The notes below the pieces were generated by a model that worked only from the letters and a program-made list of their open reading frames with translations, searched no databases and was not told the origin of the DNA. A program made the translations under genes and the position numbers. From Verrucomicrobiia bacterium (GTDB taxonomy: Bacteria > Verrucomicrobiota > Verrucomicrobiia > CAIQCK01): a stretch of 6,553 nt of DNA. Below are positions 5,713 through 6,553 of this stretch, piece by piece. Every line of letters starts with the position of its first letter. Positions within the stretch are counted from its first letter, which is position 1. Location of the stretch: contig JAOACV010000066.1 of the NCBI GenBank assembly GCA_026417675.1, forward strand, positions 1 to 6,553. Direction: 5' to 3'.

Positions 5713-6553
5713 ATGACCACAACGAAGCGCATGACTGACTCGAATTCCCCGTCCCGCCGCGAATTCCTGAAACTCACCGGACGCGTCGCCGCCGCCTCCG
5801 CCCTGGCAGGCGTCGCGTTGCCGCATTGTCATGCGGCGGGCGGCGGCACGGTCAAGCTCGCGCTGGTCGGCTGCGGCGGGCGCGGCACGGGCGCGGTGGC
5901 TGATGCGTTCGCGGCCAAAGGCGATCCGGTCACGCTCTGGGCGATGGCTGACCTGTTTGACGAGAGGATCAAGGCCAGCCGGGAGCGGCTGCAAAAGGCA
6001 CACAACGAAAAGGTGGACGTGTCGCCGGACCGCTGTTTCATTGGCTTCGACGCTTACAAGAAGGCGATTGACTCCCTCGGGCCGAACGATGTGGTGATTT
6101 TGGCCACGCAGTCGGCGTTCCGGCCGACGCACTTCGAATACGCGGTGCAGAAAGGCGTGAATGTTTTCATGGAGAAGTCCTTTGCGCCCGACGTGCCCGG
6201 CACGCGCCGGCTTCTGAAGGCGGCCGAGTTGTCCGAGAAGAAAAACCTCAAAGTCGGCTGCGGCTTCATGTGGCGGCACTCCAAGGCGCGGCAGGAAGTC
6301 ATCAAGCGCATCCACGACGGCGCGATCGGCGACGTGCACATGCTGCGCATCTATCGCGTCCACGGACCCGTCAAGTGCCCGCCGTTGCCGAAAGGCACCA
6401 CCAATGAGCTGGTCTTTCAACTCCAGCACCGCGCCCTGTTCAACTGGCTCAACGGCGGTTTCTTCGTGGACTGGCATTGCCACAACGTGGACGTCGCCTG
6501 CTGGGCCAAGAACGCGTGGCCCGTCTCGGCGCAGGGCTTCGGTGGCCGCACGC
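5713..6553 (+). CDS. Tat-exported Gfo/Idh/MocA family oxidoreductase (partial)
   Basis: N-terminal 280 residues of an NAD(P)-dependent oxidoreductase of the Gfo/Idh/MocA family, which mostly acts on sugars, inositols and their derivatives. The window ends before the stop; full members are often about 420-460 aa. A twin-arginine signal is clear: SRREFLKL (14-21), then the hydrophobic stretch VAAASALAGVALP (25-37) and a likely cleavage near HAAG (40-43), implying export in folded form with cofactor bound. The Rossmann fold follows with KLALVGCGGRGTG (48-60). The usual EKP dinucleotide/catalytic motif appears as MEKSFAPD (153-160), keeping the lysine K155 but with serine for proline. The substrate-domain start has GGFFVDWHCHNVDVACW (248-264), with histidines typical of the family. 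The ATG at 5713 has AGGAG six bases upstream. Large sets of such Tat-signal paralogs are typical of Planctomycetota and Verrucomicrobiota. Substrate unknown. Confidence 0.92.
   Translation, partial: MTTTKRMTDSNSPSRREFLKLTGRVAAASALAGVALPHCHAAGGGTVKLALVGCGGRGTGAVADAFAAKGDPVTLWAMADLFDERIKASRERLQKAHNEKVDVSPDRCFIGFDAYKKAIDSLGPNDVVILATQSAFRPTHFEYAVQKGVNVFMEKSFAPDVPGTRRLLKAAELSEKKNLKVGCGFMWRHSKARQEVIKRIHDGAIGDVHMLRIYRVHGPVKCPPLPKGTTNELVFQLQHRALFNWLNGGFFVDWHCHNVDVACWAKNAWPVSAQGFGGRT

Noticed and set aside
5590..6483. Minus-strand open frame of 297 codons
   Set aside because: Antisense to the Tat-signal oxidoreductase, which is supported by a ribosome site, a signal peptide and Rossmann motifs.

Overview
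The window is GC-rich and gene-dense. It holds one partial and five complete protein-coding genes, plus the 3' remnant of a sixth complete-type gene. I see no tRNA, rRNA, CRISPR array, insertion sequence or phage gene. A Tat-exported Gfo/Idh/MocA oxidoreductase and a YchF-like protein without a P-loop suggest a Verrucomicrobiota or Planctomycetota genome (Verrucomicrobiota slightly favoured). This is inference from family distributions and not a measured placement.

Layout: positions 19-1008 (minus strand) encode a tandem GNAT acetyltransferase. Divergent from it, 1058-1759 (plus) encodes a compact relative of the ribosome-binding ATPase YchF/OLA1. It keeps the C-terminal TGS (DUF933-type) domain but lacks the nucleotide-binding motifs. 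Directly after it, 1758-1883 is open in another frame and reads as the C-terminal end of a universal stress protein with no start codon, so it looks like a gene remnant. Positions 1936-2943 encode HemB (porphobilinogen synthase, zinc type), with an uninterrupted run of 12 G near its 3' end. After a 231-base gap, 3175-4563 encodes an NCS1-family cytosine/purine-type permease closed by a clear intrinsic terminator. Positions 4757-5650 encode a DUF72 (YecE-like) protein. A good sigma70-like promoter overlapping its last codons drives 5713 onward, a Tat-signal oxidoreductase cut off by the window edge.

The genes do not form one pathway. They look like separate housekeeping and accessory units: tetrapyrrole synthesis, nucleobase uptake, acyl transfer, a translation or stress-linked YchF relative, and exported sugar-type redox chemistry. 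Only the permease terminator, the promoter before the oxidoreductase and the divergent arrangement around 1009-1057 give real evidence on transcription units. I found no defence system or other coherent new system. The points most worth a second look are the P-loop-less YchF relative, the stress-protein remnant and the G tract in hemB.
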